From: Bombyx mori
Lineage: Eukaryota; Arthropoda; Insecta; Lepidoptera; Bombycidae
NCBI RefSeq assembly: GCF_030269925.1
Contig: NC_085126.1
Span: 870,501-934,500, forward strand
Direction: 5' to 3'
Length of the DNA: 64,000 nt
Part shown: piece after piece, positions 35,401-42,738 of the stretch
Layout of the letters: every line of letters begins with the position of its first letter
How positions within the stretch are numbered: the stretch's first letter is position 1
Notes under the pieces: generated by a model
What the model was told of the DNA's origin: nothing
What the model saw: the letters and a program-made list of their open reading frames with translations, nothing else
The model's database searches: none
Program-made: the position numbers and the translations under genes

Positions 35401-36593
35401 CGGACTGATTTTATATGCGGGCGGAATGTCATCGATGCATCCAGGGTAACGCCCAGGTACTTGACCTTCCTAGCCCAGGGTATGGGTTGTCTAAAGAGAG
35501 TAATCGGGGGTGTGAGATTCCTCCTCCTAATCCGGGAGGAAATCCGTGTGGAGCTTCCCCTCTGAAATAGCACCGCAGTACTTTTCGCTGGGTTGATGTC
35601 TATGCGCCATTTTCGGAACCACTGTCCTAGGGCTAGGGCTGCGCTCTGAAGCTTCTTCGCGATTAGGGACTTATTTCTACTAGAATAGTAAACAGTCGTG
35701 TCGTCGGCGAATAAAGCTAAATGGGTCGGCGGCGACCGGGGAATATCGTTGACGAATAAGCTAAATAGGAGGGGTGAGAGGACAGAGCCTTGCGGGACTC
35801 CAGCTGTGAGAGGTCGTGGGGAGGAGCGGGTTCCCTCGACTCGATATCGAAAAGATATTAACATTCTGTACTCCTTCTCTATATTCTCTATAAATGTGGG
35901 AAATAAGTCTCTATAAGTTTTGCTTCACGTACAATATATTTCATTATTATATAATAATGTATACTAGAGGACCCGCAGTAGTAGAAATTCGACTATAATT
36001 CATTATAATTGTAAGTTTGTACACTATTATGATTGTATTTTATACTTCTATAATGACAAATTTCGCCAAGACTACACTATAAAAATATTAACAAAGACAA
36101 ACAATATTTAATTTCAATTTGACAACAGACGTCAAGTTTGTCAAACAAAAGTTTGACAATAAATAGTATGCATGCGTGTGTGCGTCAAATACATGGTATG
36201 TAGTGCGTGTAATGTTTTCTTTATTGATTTAATGTATCTTTTATGCCTTATTTAAAAAAATATTAGCATTGTGCACTTCTTCTCTATATTCTCTATAAGT
36301 GTGGAAAATTTCATACTCCTCCGTCCGCGCAATTTTCGCAAAAAGGGATACAAAGTTTTAGCTTCACGTATTAATATATAGATATTTCACAGATGCCTAC
36401 ATACTATACGGGTAAAAGGCGCACCACCACCACCACCGTATCGCCGCTTCACGATTACTTCGTGACCTGGGGTAAGATGTACAGGTCATCGCAGTACACA
36501 ACGAATGGAATTAAAGTCATAAATAGTCCCGTCAAGCCAGCGATCAGAGGTGGCGACGACAGCGAAGATGGCGGCTGGAGCATCGAGCACTGA
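23427..36593 (+). CDS. secreted serine protease homolog, catalytically dead (8 coding exons)
   Basis: Exons: 23427-23952, 24336-24525, 24659-24761, 25773-25952, 29659-29750, 32192-32255, 33376-33522, 36393-36593. All junctions have GT donors (for example GTAAGT, GTATGT, GTGAGT) and AG acceptors, and phases fit throughout, giving 500 residues. Residues 1-18 form a signal peptide (start MLYFILSALLLKFYEG). About 19-193 is an acidic, helix-prone extension. An R-IYKG site (194-198) resembles a zymogen cleavage point. The S1 fold follows: FWCGGS at 218-223; TSAAC at 232-236, where TAAHC is expected (His57 is Ala235); RNNIAVIRL at 286-294 (Asp102 is Asn288); GWG at 328-330; MFCAG at 371-375; CDHDAGGP at 384-391, where CxGDSGGP is expected (Ser195 is Ala388). 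The usual six cysteines are kept (220, 236, 358, 373, 384, 409). Residues 435-500 are a C-terminal extension with five threonines in a row. Such homologs usually act as secreted immune cofactors or regulators; the role here is unknown. If the last intron is retained, the protein would end at 33558. Confidence 0.85.
24771..24998 (-). repeat. Bm1 in intron 3
   Basis: It begins nine bases after the donor of exon 3. T-rich tail, TTGCTTAGATGTGTGGACG, then the usual body to GGGTGGTGATAGCTACCC. 5'-truncated. Confidence 0.85.
25350..25578 (-). repeat. Bm1 in intron 3
   Basis: TAGGTGGACGAGCTCACAGC to CCTACCACCAGTAA. Body only; no tRNA-like head. Confidence 0.85.
25590..25713 (-). repeat. LINE family C 3' end in intron 3
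   Basis: TTTATTGTCCTTGTAGGCAG to CCGCTGCCTACCGCTT, ending about 60 bp before the acceptor of exon 4. Confidence 0.75.
26054..26332 (-). mobile_element. non-autonomous Helitron in intron 4
   Basis: Minus strand begins TCTATATCAAAATG and ends GTCTGCCGGGTCAGCTAG. An uninterrupted sister of 3939-4598. Confidence 0.7.
26722..27605 (-). mobile_element. decayed PIF/Harbinger element in intron 4
   Basis: Inverted ends CCCGTATCTTTAGACGTTT (left) and its near complement on the right (AACGACTAAAGATACGGG). Inside, 27317-27420 on the minus strand encodes a Harbinger nuclease fragment with GWFSINVQIVCGPQ and WPGSVHDSRIF, the segment around the first catalytic Asp. Most of the nuclease and any Myb-like partner are missing. 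The target duplication is not clear. Confidence 0.7.
27433..27458. repeat. 26-bp perfect palindrome
   Basis: TCAAGGTACGTCG is followed at once by its exact reverse complement. It abuts the Harbinger nuclease fragment and interrupts its reading. Confidence 0.9.
27765..27992 (-). repeat. Bm1 in intron 4
   Basis: GCTTAGTTGGGTGGATTAGC to CCTACCACCAGTAA; body only. Confidence 0.85.
27995..28600. other. intron sequence, nothing recognised
   Basis: No repeat family or exon seen. Confidence 0.4.
28604..29031 (-). mobile_element. non-autonomous Helitron in intron 4
   Basis: Minus strand begins TCTATACTAATATTATAAAG and ends CGAGCGGAGCCGGAGCGGGTCGCTAG in pieces: a GC-rich hairpin then CTAG. A short family member lies at 30796-30998. 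Confidence 0.75.
29034..29320 (-). mobile_element. second Helitron fragment, 5' part
   Basis: AAGTAGCCTAAGTTACTC, AGATTAGCCGGAACAAAC and GCATGTAGTAAAAAG match 53490-53724. The CTAG end is missing. Confidence 0.6.
29383..29575 (-). repeat. LINE family A 3' end next to exon 5
   Basis: CCTCCTACCTATGATGATAGCC to GATCCGGCGAGAAATTC in blocks. It ends about 85 bp before the exon 5 acceptor. Confidence 0.75.
29812..30165. repeat. two diverged Bm1 pieces, facing
   Basis: 29812-30015 is antisense Bm1 (GTGGACGAATTCACAGTCC to CAGTGAGGTGGTACC). 30030-30165 is sense 3' end (ACGTCTCAAGGTGGGTAG to AGTAATAAAAATC). Together they form an imperfect inverted pair. Confidence 0.65.
30170..30790. other. intron sequence, nothing recognised
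   Basis: No exon or repeat family seen. Confidence 0.4.
30796..30998 (-). mobile_element. short non-autonomous Helitron in intron 5
   Basis: Minus strand begins TCTACTAATATTATAAAGAG and ends GAAGCGAGGGCGGGTCGCTAG in pieces, with hairpin and CTAG. About 200 bp. Confidence 0.75.
31300..31480 (-). repeat. diverged LINE family A 3' end
   Basis: AACAAGGGCAGTGCTTCGCTG, CGCTACCCGCTGAGAAAG and similar blocks, with clear decay. Confidence 0.5.
31564..31795 (+). repeat. Bm1 3' half in intron 5
   Basis: TACTGGTGGTAGGACCTC to GAGTTCGTTAACCCAT; no clear A tail. Confidence 0.8.
32028..32155 (+). repeat. Bm1 3' end in intron 5
   Basis: ATACTTGAGACCTTAGAAC to CCATCTAAGCAATAA, about 36 bp before the exon 6 acceptor. 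Confidence 0.85.
32483..32620 (-). repeat. LINE family C 3' end in intron 6
   Basis: TTGCCTTTGTAGGCAGACG to ACTCTCCACAAGCCTCG. Confidence 0.75.
32957..33190 (+). repeat. Bm1 3' half in intron 6
   Basis: CTGATGGTAGGACCTCTTG to AACTAAGCAATAAAAAAA. Confidence 0.85.
33551..33865 (-). mobile_element. non-autonomous Helitron in intron 7
   Basis: Minus-strand 3' end: ACCGAG(TAAA)GCTCGGT hairpin, then CATCATCTAG with T after it. It starts 28 bp beyond the exon 7 donor. It supplies the TGA that would end a read-through protein. Confidence 0.75.
34050..34240 (-). repeat. diverged Bm1
   Basis: T run, TGCTTAGATGGGTGGACG, then decayed body. Confidence 0.6.
34412..34497 (+). repeat. Bm1 head joined to tail
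   Basis: GAAGTCGTCGTGGCCTAAAG and B-box CACCGGTGTTCGA, then an abrupt switch to AAGCAATAAG. An internally deleted Bm1. Confidence 0.7.
34628..35854 (-). mobile_element. LINE family B, 5'-truncated, with reverse transcriptase
   Basis: A Jockey-like non-LTR retrotransposon. The T run at left is its A tail; 34640-34868 is the 3' untranslated region. The 5' end is cut inside the reverse transcriptase. The 11-bp ATATTAACATT duplication fits target-primed insertion. Confidence 0.85.
34872..35854 (-). pseudogene. truncated Jockey-like reverse transcriptase
   Basis: The open frame runs from the truncation to a stop at 34872. Motif B GVPQGSVLSPLLF and motif C FADDT are intact, followed by the thumb region (KVKYLGVTLD) and a basic C-terminus (TRQRGRRAT). 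Fingers and motif A, the APE-type endonuclease and ORF1 are missing, so the piece is dead. An upstream ATG at 35864 comes from the flanking Helitron and only by chance extends the frame by a few codons. Confidence 0.85.
35964..36382 (-). mobile_element. non-autonomous Helitron at the exon 8 acceptor
   Basis: Minus strand begins TCTATATATTAATACGTGAAG and ends with hairpin TAGTCGAATTTC-TACTA-like then GGGTCCTCTAG. Its 5' end is 10 bp before exon 8 of the protease homolog. A sister copy lies at 56093-56519. Confidence 0.8.
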
Positions 36594-36662
36594 TTTGTTA
36601 CAAATACATTATTGATTCAATCAAAAAAGTTATGTTTAATTACCAAAGTAACTTTTTTCTTT

Positions 36663-36790
36663 TATACACCTTTATTAGCTTCAGACGTATGTATGTTTGT
36701 AACAGAATCTTTGAACATGATTTTGACCCCCTTCAAAACGTCGGATTAACTCGAAATTTGGTATACTTGTTTAAGGACTGATGACAATTA
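36663..36790 (-). repeat. Helitron fragment downstream of the gene
   Basis: ATTAGCTTCAGACGTATGT, ACATGATTTTGACCCCC and CGTCGGATTAACTCG match 14640-14770 in reverse. Confidence 0.6.
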
Positions 36791-36837
36791 AATATTTAAA
36801 AAAAAAATTAAAAAATTGAATCTATACTAATATTATT

Positions 36838-36895
36838 ATTATTTATTTTATTTTATTTTATTTTATTTTATTTTATTTTATTATATTATATTATT
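36838..36895. repeat. (TTTTA)n and (TATTA)n microsatellite
   Basis: About nine TTTTA units lead into TTATATTATATTATT. This is the target tract at the 3' edge of the retrotransposon array. Confidence 0.95.
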
Positions 36896-38696
36896 GTTCC
36901 TCTACTCGAGCTCTAGGCTCGGTTTACTGAGCTCCCGCCCCGAGACCCTCAGGGAAAGGGTGGCTCAGTTTCCCCTCCTACGAAGACCGTATCCCCCAGG
37001 ACTTTCGTGATGATGGTGACCGTGTGTATGGCAGCTTGTTTCTGCATGATGTGTGGGTTGATGTTTGCATCTAATTTATCTAAGTATTTCTGTAGGCTTT
37101 TGGCTATTACTCCGGTTGCTCCTATTACTATTGGTACTATTTCTGTGTGTGTTTTCCATAATCTGGTTATTTCGGTTTTGAGTGCATGGTATTTACTTAG
37201 CTTTTCTATTTCTTTTGCTCCTATATTGTAGTCTGAGGGAACTGTTACATCTATGAGGTATGTTTTGTTGTCCGTTTTGTTTATATAAATAATGTCTGGT
37301 CTATTGTGAACTATTGTAACGTCGGTTTGAACCGCTATCTCCCACATTATTTTTGCACCTTCATTCTCCCTAACCTGCGGCTGCGTAAGGTGTTCTCGCC
37401 ACCACAGGTCGGAGACCTGAAACGTATGCTTTTTAGCTAGCGACCAGAAAACATATTGCACTATGTTATTGTGCCTTTTGGTGTAATAAGTGCCAGCAAG
37501 CTTTTCGCATCCTGAGACAATGTGCTGTGTGGTCTCATCTTTAATGCAGCATAACCGACACCTACCATCAACTTGGCGTTTCATTATGTCTCTTTCATGT
37601 TGTCTGGTCACCACTGCCTGATCTTGAATTGCAAATATGGCTGATTCCAATGCTGGAGACACCGGTTGCCTTTTGAACCATTGGAAGGATTGGGCTCTGT
37701 CGATATTTTCTTTTTCTAGTACTGCTTTGTAAAATTGACCGTGGAGCGGTTTCGCTTTTATTATCTCTATTTTTGTCTTAACTACTGCATTTTTTAATTC
37801 TTTGTCTGTATATTTTTCATTTTGCTGTAATCCTATTTCATTTAGATTTGATCGTGTTTCTTTAAATATTGAATATTTACTTTTATTTTTATCATGTTCC
37901 ACTATTGCTCTAAGTATATGATCTTTTTCAGTTTCTATGTATGATTTGTATTTGATTATTTGTGTTTTGTATAGTGTTTCTAGATTTGTTAGCCCTCTTC
38001 CACCTTGATCGATCGGTATATATAACCTATCTACATCTGCTTTCTGTTGGTGTGCTTTATTCATTGCTAAAATCTTTCTGGTCTTTACATCAATCTTCTT
38101 GAGGTCCGCGGTTTTGTAATTTATTATGCCAAATGTATACAAAAGAACCGGTACAGCGTATATATTTAAGGCTCGCAAGATATTTCGTGCATTAAGTTGC
38201 GATCCTGTGACGGATTTGACGCGACGGAAATATTCTTTTTGTATTTGTTGCCTGACTTCATTGTGGTCGATTTTGCCTGCCTCATCTATCCCTAGGTATT
38301 TGTACTTCTCATCTAATCTCAGGTGCCTGAACTTGTCTCCGCTCAGCAGAACGTGCCCTCGACCGCGATGTTCTTTTCTCCTACCCGCGACTAGATGTAG
38401 AATATTACATTTTTTTAGCCCGAATTGCATGCCTATATCTCCTGTAAAGATTTCTGCACTATCTATTAAAACTTTAAGGTTTGTTTTACTGTTCGAATAA
38501 ATTTTCAGGTCATCCATGTATAAGAGATGATTTATTATATTATTGTCTTTAAGTGTATATCCTTTTAATTGGTATTGGTTGAGAATTTGGGAGATGGGGT
38601 TGATACCCAGACAGAACAAAAGAGGGGAGAGTGAATCACCTTGAAATATTCCTCGTCGGATGTATATAGGTTCAGTGGTTACAGATCCGTCCGCAC
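36896..38696 (-). mobile_element. Dong/R4-like retrotransposon, unit 0, 5'-truncated
   Basis: The 3' 1.8 kb of the array unit. It breaks at CCGTCCGCAC inside the region encoding motif B and joins directly to the (TATTA)n tail of unit 1. It differs from the other units at a few sites (for example residues read as GDKF, KKHTF and WEIAV). Confidence 0.85.
36949..38619 (-). pseudogene. C-terminal part of the Dong/R4-like polyprotein
   Basis: The open frame has reverse transcriptase motif C (LLYMDDLK), the thumb, the CCHC knuckle and the restriction-like endonuclease, ending ETEPPFP. The N-terminus and motif A are lost with the 5' truncation. The first Met (MFCLGINPIS) is internal to the family protein. 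Confidence 0.85.
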
Positions 38697-38718
38697 TATT
38701 ATATTATTAATTGTTTTT

Positions 38719-41700
38719 GTTCCTCTACTCGAGCTCTAGGCTCGGTTTACTGAGCTCCCGCCCCGAGACCCTCAGGGAAAGGGTGGCTCAGTTTCCCCTC
38801 CTACGAAGACCGTATCCCCCAAGACTTTCGTGATGATGGTGACCGTGTGTATGGCAGCTTGTTTCTGCATGATGTGTGGGTTGATGTTTGCATCTAATTT
38901 ATCTAAGTATTTCTGTAGGCTTTTGGCTATTACTCCGGTTGCTCCTATTACTATTGGTACTATTTCTGTGTGTGTTTTCCATAATCTGGTTATTTCGGTT
39001 TTGAGTGCATGGTATTTACTTAGCTTTTCTATTTCTTTTGCTCCTATATTGTAGTCTGAGGGAACTGTTACATCTATGAGGTATGTTTTGTTGTCCGTTT
39101 TGTTTATATAAATAATGTCTGGTCTATTGTGAACTATTGTAACGTCGGTTTGAACCGGTATCTCCCACATTATTTTTGCACCTTCATTCTCCCTAACCTG
39201 CGGCTGCGTAAGGTGTTCTCGCCACCACAGGTCGGAGACCTGAAACGCATGCTTTTTAGCTAGCGACCAGAAAACATATTGCACTATGTTATTGTGCCTT
39301 TTGGTGTAATAAGTGCCAGCAAGCTTTTCGCATCCTGAGACAATGTGCTGTGTGGTCTCATCTTTAATGCAGCATAACCGACACCTACCATCAACTTGGC
39401 GTTTCATTATGTCTCTTTCATGTTGTCTGGTCACCACTGCCTGATCTTGAATTGCAAATATGGCTGATTCCAATGCTGGAGACACCGGTTGCCTTTTGAA
39501 CCATTGGAAGGATTGGGCTCTGTCGATATTTTCTTTTTCTAGTACTGCTTTGTAAAATTGACCGTGGAGCGGTTTCGCTTTTATTATCTCTATTTTTGTC
39601 TTAACTACTGCATTTTTTAATTCTTTGTCTGTATATTTTTCATTTTGCTGTAATCCTATTTCATTTAGATTTGATCGTGTTTCTTTAAATATTGAATATT
39701 TACTTTTATTTTTATCATGTTCCACTATTGCTCTAAGTATATGATCTTTTTCAGTTTCTATGTATGATTTGTATTTGATTATTTGTGTTTTGTATAGTGT
39801 TTCTAGATTTGTTAGCCCTCTTCCACCTTGATCAATCGGTATATATAACCTATCTACATCTGCTTTCTGTTGGTGTGCTTTATTCATTGCTAAAATCTTT
39901 CTGGTCTTTACATCAATCTTCTTGAGGTCCGCGGTTTTGTAATTTATTATGCCAAATGTATACAAAAGAACCGGTACAGCGTATATATTTAAGGCTCGCA
40001 AGATATTTCGTGCATTGAGTTGCGATCCTGTGACGGATTTGACGCGACGGAAATATTCTTTTTGTATTTGTTGCCTGACTTCATTGTGGTCGATTTTGCC
40101 TGCCTCATCTATCCCTAGGTATTTGTACTTCTCATCTAATCTCAGGTGCCTGAACTCGTCTCCGCTCAGCAGAACGTGCCCTCGACCGCGATGTTCTTTT
40201 CTCCTACCCGCGACTAGATGTAGAATATTACATTTTTTTAGCCCGAATTGCATGCCTATATCTCCTGTAAAGATTTCTGCACTATCTATTAAAACTTTAA
40301 GGTTTGTTTTACTGTTCGAATAAATTTTCAGGTCATCCATGTATAAGAGATGATTTATTATATTATTGTCTTTAAGTGTATATCCTTTTAATTGGTATTG
40401 GTTGAGAATTTGGGAGATGGGGTTGATACCCAGACAGAACAAAAGAGGGGAGAGTGAATCACCTTGAAATATTCCTCGTCGGATGTATATAGGTTCAGTG
40501 GTTACAGACCCGTCCGCACCGCGAGCCGTCATGACCACACTCCACATGGGCATGACCAACCTCAGAAAATTTCTGACAACGGGTGGACATTTATAGAGCT
40601 CAAGTACTTTGAGTAGCCATTCATGTGATATGCTATCAAAAGCCTTCCGGTAGTCAATCCAAGCCGTACTTAAATTCTTCTGGCATTTATGTGCATCTTC
40701 CAGTATGGCTTTGTTGATCATGAGGTGATCTTTGCAGCCACGTGCCCCGCGTCTGCAACCTCGCTGTTCCAGGGCTATGATGTTATTTTTATCGCAATGT
40801 TTGTAGAGTTCATTGGCTATTATGGAGGTTAAAATCTTGTACATAGTTGGCAAACAAGCAATAGGACGCCAGTTCTTCGGGTCTTGAGTATTTTCGTCTT
40901 TAGGTATTAAAACAACTCGGCCCCTTGTGAACCAACTATCTATGACTTCGGTACCTTTAATTATCCTATCAAATAGTTTGGCTATATATTTGTGTGTACT
41001 AGTGAGGTATTTGAGATAATAGTTATGTATTTTGTCTATTCCTGGTGATTTCCAGTTCTGGGATTTTCGGATCGCGGTTCTCAATTTTCCTACATCTATC
41101 TCTTCAAATGTGTGTTCCTCTATTTCATTTGATGAATTTGCTATTTGTGTTATCCAGTGAGCTTCTTTGTTGTACGATATTGGGTTTGATAAGATTGTCG
41201 TCCAGAAGTTTTCTATTTCCGACTGAGAAGGGATTTGTGTGGGATTGTGTTGCGAGTTATTCAGAGACCTAAAAAATTTGTGTTGGTTCTCAGCAAATTG
41301 TTTATTCTGAATTTTCCTTTGGTTTATTTCGTCATATCTGCGAAGTCTACCTGCTAAAGCCTTAACTTTTTGTTTTAGTATCTCAATGGTGTTATTTAGA
41401 TCCTGATCATTGTGAATTTTGAATTTCTCGTATAGTTTATTTTTGATATTTCTCATTTTGTTACTATTAGAACCTGCTTTTACTTCTACCAACCTTCCCA
41501 ATTCCTTTCTATGATCTTCTATTTTTTGTTTCAGTCTACGTTTCCACGGTGGTTCGTGTTTCGGTTTTTGCATGGTGGGTGGGGTATAAGGTGTTTGTTT
41601 ATTATTAATTATCAATGTCTTAGCAGCTGCGTAGATTACGTCATTTATTTCGCGTAATGATTGATTTGTCTCGAGCAAGGTGGGTATGTAGTTGTTAATT

Positions 41701-42715
41701 GTTTGAAGGTTTTTTATAAAATGTTTATTAAATTTGGGTTTCGGTAAGAAAGTTCTGTTGTCAATGGGTATTTCTTTAGTTTCTGCTAGTATTTGCAAAA
41801 AATCTAACACAAGTGGATCTTGGTTTTCATCGACTACAACCTCACCTATTTCATTTCCTTCGTCCGCTATCGTATCCGTAAGCTGTGTAGTAGGTTCTAT
41901 TTGAGTGAATGTAAGGGTTTGTTCTTGAGTGTCAGTATTTGGTGGTGGGTGAATGTGCTGTGTCTGTTGTGTGAAGTTTTCTTGATGTAGTAAATCGGCG
42001 GTGTAAATAGGTTCAGGTAGAGTGTTTGCTGTTGTCTGTGTGATGGTTTCTGGCAAGGCAGTACGACTGTACACGTCAGGTAATAGATACGCTTGTTCTG
42101 CTTTACTTTTAATTTCTTCAAGGACTTCTTTTGAAATGTAATTATGTGATAATATGCTTCGTGCCTGATTGGATAGTGTATTTCCTGTGAATTTTTTAAA
42201 CTTTGTGATGTGTGAATTTCGGTCTTTAAAGATCTTTTCTAATCGTTTTATATAGCCAGGCCCTCCTGCTTTGGCTAGATAAAAACAAAACATAAGCTCA
42301 TCTAATTCGGTTCGTGACCACTTCCTTCTTGCGTCATCGTTAATAGAACCTGTGGTCGATGACGATGTGCCGGCAGAGCATGTGGGAGACATATCCCTAC
42401 CCCGCAAAGCAACATCGTTAAATTCTTCGGCTGTAGCATCTGGAGACCTACCCCAAACCCCCCTGTCCCCGACTCCCGACCAGCCGGTACGTCGTGAGTC
42501 GCTGGCTAGCATTCTGCCACGTCCGCCACCAGCTACAGACGTGCCCCGGCGATCGCCCCCGGGCAGCGGCCCTATACGTTCATTATTCAAATTATTCTCC
42601 ATTTTACTGGGTTTGCCTTTGCCTTGTTAGCCGTATAAGTTTATATAGTATACGTTGCCCGCCCCCCACGTGGTCTGATGGTCGACTCGGACGTAAGGTA
42701 GGACTTAGGGGGGCC
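38719..42715 (-). mobile_element. Dong/R4-like retrotransposon, unit 1, complete
   Basis: 3997 bp: 5' leader of about 113 bp starting GGCCCCCCTAAGTCC, one ORF, a 53-bp 3' untranslated region ending GAGTAGAGGAAC, then an A/T tail of TAATA repeats. Unit spacing to unit 2 is 4020 bp. Confidence 0.92.
38772..42602 (-). CDS. Dong/R4-like single-ORF polyprotein (reverse transcriptase plus endonuclease), unit 1
   Basis: An intact 1276-residue protein that would nick a chosen DNA site and reverse-transcribe the element RNA there. About 1-90 is Gly/Ser/Arg-rich. 94-150 is a Trp-led helical domain (KWSRTELDELMFCFYLA) like the N-terminal DNA-binding domain of related LINEs. The reverse transcriptase spans about 515-835: LIPKDE at 565, motif A AWIDYRKAFD at 647-656, motif B RRGIFQGDSLSP at 708-719, motif C YMDD at 755-758. 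A CCHC knuckle has C1074, C1077, H1086 and C1091. The restriction-like endonuclease has R-P-D at 1160-1162, IDVTVPSD at 1176-1183 and K1196. There is no APE endonuclease. Endonuclease type, YMDD and TAA-rich tails fit the R4/Dong clade, first known from Bombyx; exact family is inference. Confidence 0.92.
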   Translation of the reverse strand: MENNLNNERIGPLPGGDRRGTSVAGGGRGRMLASDSRRTGWSGVGDRGVWGRSPDATAEEFNDVALRGRDMSPTCSAGTSSSTTGSINDDARRKWSRTELDELMFCFYLAKAGGPGYIKRLEKIFKDRNSHITKFKKFTGNTLSNQARSILSHNYISKEVLEEIKSKAEQAYLLPDVYSRTALPETITQTTANTLPEPIYTADLLHQENFTQQTQHIHPPPNTDTQEQTLTFTQIEPTTQLTDTIADEGNEIGEVVVDENQDPLVLDFLQILAETKEIPIDNRTFLPKPKFNKHFIKNLQTINNYIPTLLETNQSLREINDVIYAAAKTLIINNKQTPYTPPTMQKPKHEPPWKRRLKQKIEDHRKELGRLVEVKAGSNSNKMRNIKNKLYEKFKIHNDQDLNNTIEILKQKVKALAGRLRRYDEINQRKIQNKQFAENQHKFFRSLNNSQHNPTQIPSQSEIENFWTTILSNPISYNKEAHWITQIANSSNEIEEHTFEEIDVGKLRTAIRKSQNWKSPGIDKIHNYYLKYLTSTHKYIAKLFDRIIKGTEVIDSWFTRGRVVLIPKDENTQDPKNWRPIACLPTMYKILTSIIANELYKHCDKNNIIALEQRGCRRGARGCKDHLMINKAILEDAHKCQKNLSTAWIDYRKAFDSISHEWLLKVLELYKCPPVVRNFLRLVMPMWSVVMTARGADGSVTTEPIYIRRGIFQGDSLSPLLFCLGINPISQILNQYQLKGYTLKDNNIINHLLYMDDLKIYSNSKTNLKVLIDSAEIFTGDIGMQFGLKKCNILHLVAGRRKEHRGRGHVLLSGDEFRHLRLDEKYKYLGIDEAGKIDHNEVRQQIQKEYFRRVKSVTGSQLNARNILRALNIYAVPVLLYTFGIINYKTADLKKIDVKTRKILAMNKAHQQKADVDRLYIPIDQGGRGLTNLETLYKTQIIKYKSYIETEKDHILRAIVEHDKNKSKYSIFKETRSNLNEIGLQQNEKYTDKELKNAVVKTKIEIIKAKPLHGQFYKAVLEKENIDRAQSFQWFKRQPVSPALESAIFAIQDQAVVTRQHERDIMKRQVDGRCRLCCIKDETTQHIVSGCEKLAGTYYTKRHNNIVQYVFWSLAKKHAFQVSDLWWREHLTQPQVRENEGAKIMWEIPVQTDVTIVHNRPDIIYINKTDNKTYLIDVTVPSDYNIGAKEIEKLSKYHALKTEITRLWKTHTEIVPIVIGATGVIAKSLQKYLDKLDANINPHIMQKQAAIHTVTIITKVLGDTVFVGGETEPPFP

Positions 42716-42738
42716 TATTATATTATATTATAATTTTT
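42716..42738. repeat. (TATTA)n junction between units 1 and 2
   Basis: TATTATATTATATTATAATT lies between the 5' end of unit 1 and the 3' end of unit 2. It is both the tail of unit 2 and the target-like flank of unit 1. Confidence 0.9.

Larger units (their letters stand above)
34499..35940 (-). mobile_element. Helitron fragment split by a LINE
   Basis: 34499-34616 and 35866-35940 match successive parts of the Helitron at 35964-36382. The LINE at 34628-35854 sits between them, flanked by an 11-bp duplication ATATTAACATT at 34617-34627 and 35855-35865. Confidence 0.75.

Noticed and set aside
38830..40323. Plus-strand ORFs (74 and 124 codons) repeated in every array unit
   Set aside because: They are mirror frames of the minus-strand retrotransposon ORF and recur only because the units repeat.
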